Below are positions 6,293 to 7,010 of a stretch of 7,010 nt of DNA, piece after piece. The stretch lies in assembly GCA_002425885.1 (NCBI GenBank), contig DINC01000132.1:1-7010 (forward strand), in the 5' to 3' direction. The stretch comes from Spirochaetia bacterium UBA5550 (GTDB taxonomy: Bacteria > Spirochaetota > UBA4802 > UBA5550). Every line of letters begins with the position of its first letter. Position 1 is the first letter of the stretch. The translations under genes and the position numbers were made by a program. A model generated the notes under the pieces. It saw only the letters and a list, made by a program, of their open reading frames with translations, searched no databases and was not told the DNA's origin.

Positions 6293-6378
6293 AACTGATT
6301 CTGTGCAATACTGATGACGGTAACGCCATAATTGAAATTGCCCGCAGATCCGGATATATAGTGAAACCTGCAGCCTGA
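6289..6378 (+). CDS. 29-codon ORF coupled to hicA by an ATGA overlap, function unknown
   Basis: An ATG at 6289-6291 overlaps the hicA TGA (ATGA), the usual layout for translational coupling, and opens a frame to TGA 6376-6378. The peptide begins MKLILCNTDDGN, continues IIEIARRSGYIVKPAA and has no signal peptide or recognised domain. It may be a genuine small third gene of the cassette, the N-terminal remnant of a longer gene, or a chance frame. Its sequence is not low-complexity and its codon use resembles its neighbours. It ends 18 bases before the convergent flavoprotein stop. Confidence 0.35.
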   Translation: MKLILCNTDDGNAIIEIARRSGYIVKPAA

Positions 6379-6396
6379 GCTTCTGAGGCAGTTCTG

Positions 6397-6942
6397 CTAC
6401 CCCCCCGCAAGCCTCCTCCCCAGCTCAAAAGCATCATCAAGAGCCTTCTGATTATCCTTCACCTGAACTTTCCCTGTGCAGACACCCATGACAGCAGCGG
6501 CATCAGCTTTAATGTAATCGCAGATCTCCCTGAAAAGCGCCTCAGTTGTCTCCGGCCCGGAGTTCGGCAGCTCCCCTTCATAAGTCATGAGCAGGGCAAC
6601 TTTTTTTCTCCCGCAGGTGAAATCCATGCCGTAGATCCTGTCAATGAGGAGTTTCATCTGCGCGGTGACACTCCACCAGTAGATCGGAGTGGCAAGAATG
6701 ATGAGATCTGATTTTGCAATCAGCGGGTAGATCCCCTGCATGTCATCTTTCTGTACGCATCCCGCTGCCCCCTCTTTTTTGCAGGAATTGCATCCCTGAC
6801 AGGGCCTGATATTTTTTTCATTCAGATATATATACTCTCCGCCTGTGCTCCCTGCGCTCTCCATACCTTTTATTACCGAGTCGAGAAGCATCGCAGTATT
6901 ACCCTTTTTTCTGGGACTTCCGAGAAATGATACTGTTTTCAT
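6397..6942 (-). CDS. Iron-sulfur flavoprotein (NAD(P)H-dependent FMN reductase/flavodoxin fold)
   Basis: A soluble 181-residue flavodoxin-fold protein. The FMN phosphate-binding loop GSPRKKGNT spans residues 8-16. A compact cysteine motif follows (C48, C51, C54, C62; C-x2-C-x2-C-x7-C), matching the 4Fe-4S pattern C-x2-C-x2-C-x4-7-C of the archaeal and bacterial Isf family. TPIYWWSV (85-92) is the second flavin-contacting loop. Isf proteins are FMN-plus-cluster dimers that move electrons, with roles proposed in oxidative stress and reduction of O2 or peroxide; the substrate here is unknown. The start is supported by AGGAGA six bases upstream of the ATG. The gene is convergent with the hicBA cassette, with no intrinsic terminator visible in the 18-base gap, so it is a separate unit. 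Its promoter would lie at or near the right edge. Confidence 0.88.
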   Translation of the reverse strand: MKTVSFLGSPRKKGNTAMLLDSVIKGMESAGSTGGEYIYLNEKNIRPCQGCNSCKKEGAAGCVQKDDMQGIYPLIAKSDLIILATPIYWWSVTAQMKLLIDRIYGMDFTCGRKKVALLMTYEGELPNSGPETTEALFREICDYIKADAAAVMGVCTGKVQVKDNQKALDDAFELGRRLAGG

Positions 6943-7010
6943 TTAATATCTCCTGAAGAAGTATTGTAAAAAATTTAGGTTTTTTTATAATGAATTGAAT
7001 ATTAGTTAAT

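Overview
The window (about 43% G+C by eye) looks like a chromosomal segment of an anaerobic or redox-versatile Gram-negative bacterium. The grounds are a sensor kinase built on an [FeFe]-hydrogenase-like module, an iron-sulfur flavoprotein, a lipobox lipoprotein with bacterial Ig-like and Lcl/DUF1566 domains, and a HicB/HicA pair. This gene mix is familiar from Desulfobacterota (Deltaproteobacteria) and Deferribacterota; the assignment is inference, and no phylogenetic marker is present.

Layout. (1) 1-188: possible 3' tail of a plus-strand gene entering from the left, then a strong hairpin with a T tract. (2) 189-3323, minus strand: a two-gene operon. The upstream gene (1335-3323) is a 662-residue fusion of two ferredoxin clusters, an [FeFe]-hydrogenase H-cluster-like domain, a further FeS domain and a histidine kinase. 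It abuts directly (TAG then ATG, no gap) a 381-residue protein with a receiver domain in front of a second histidine kinase. Together they look like a hydrogen/redox-sensing phosphorelay with no output protein in the window. (3) 3324-3919: a roughly 600-bp non-coding divergent region. A perfect 13-bp inverted repeat flanks the candidate promoter of the kinase operon, and there are two further palindromes. (4) 3920-5648, plus strand: a surface lipoprotein gene (Ig-like domain, cadherin-like domain, two Lcl/DUF1566 units). Its signal peptide begins with a (TC)10 tract and is out of frame with the body by one base. (5) 5649-5843: hairpin-rich intergenic DNA. (6) 5844-6378, plus strand: a compact HicB-like antitoxin and HicA toxin overlapping by 4 nt, then a 29-codon ORF overlapping hicA by 4 nt. 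(7) 6397-6942, minus strand: a flavodoxin-fold iron-sulfur flavoprotein.

Functional picture. The kinase operon probably reads H2 or cellular redox state and passes phosphate through the receiver domain to an unlinked regulator. The lipoprotein is probably displayed at the cell surface, and its reading frame is either genuinely broken or affected by a one-base error. The HicBA cassette is an independent accessory module. The flavoprotein fits the redox theme but is a separate transcription unit.

Most worth a second look: the hydrogenase-kinase to receiver-kinase relay with an Asp at the catalytic proton-relay Cys position, the one-base frame break beside a (TC)10 tract in the lipoprotein signal peptide, the inverted repeat around the kinase promoter, and the HicB lacking a DNA-binding domain followed by a coupled micro-ORF.
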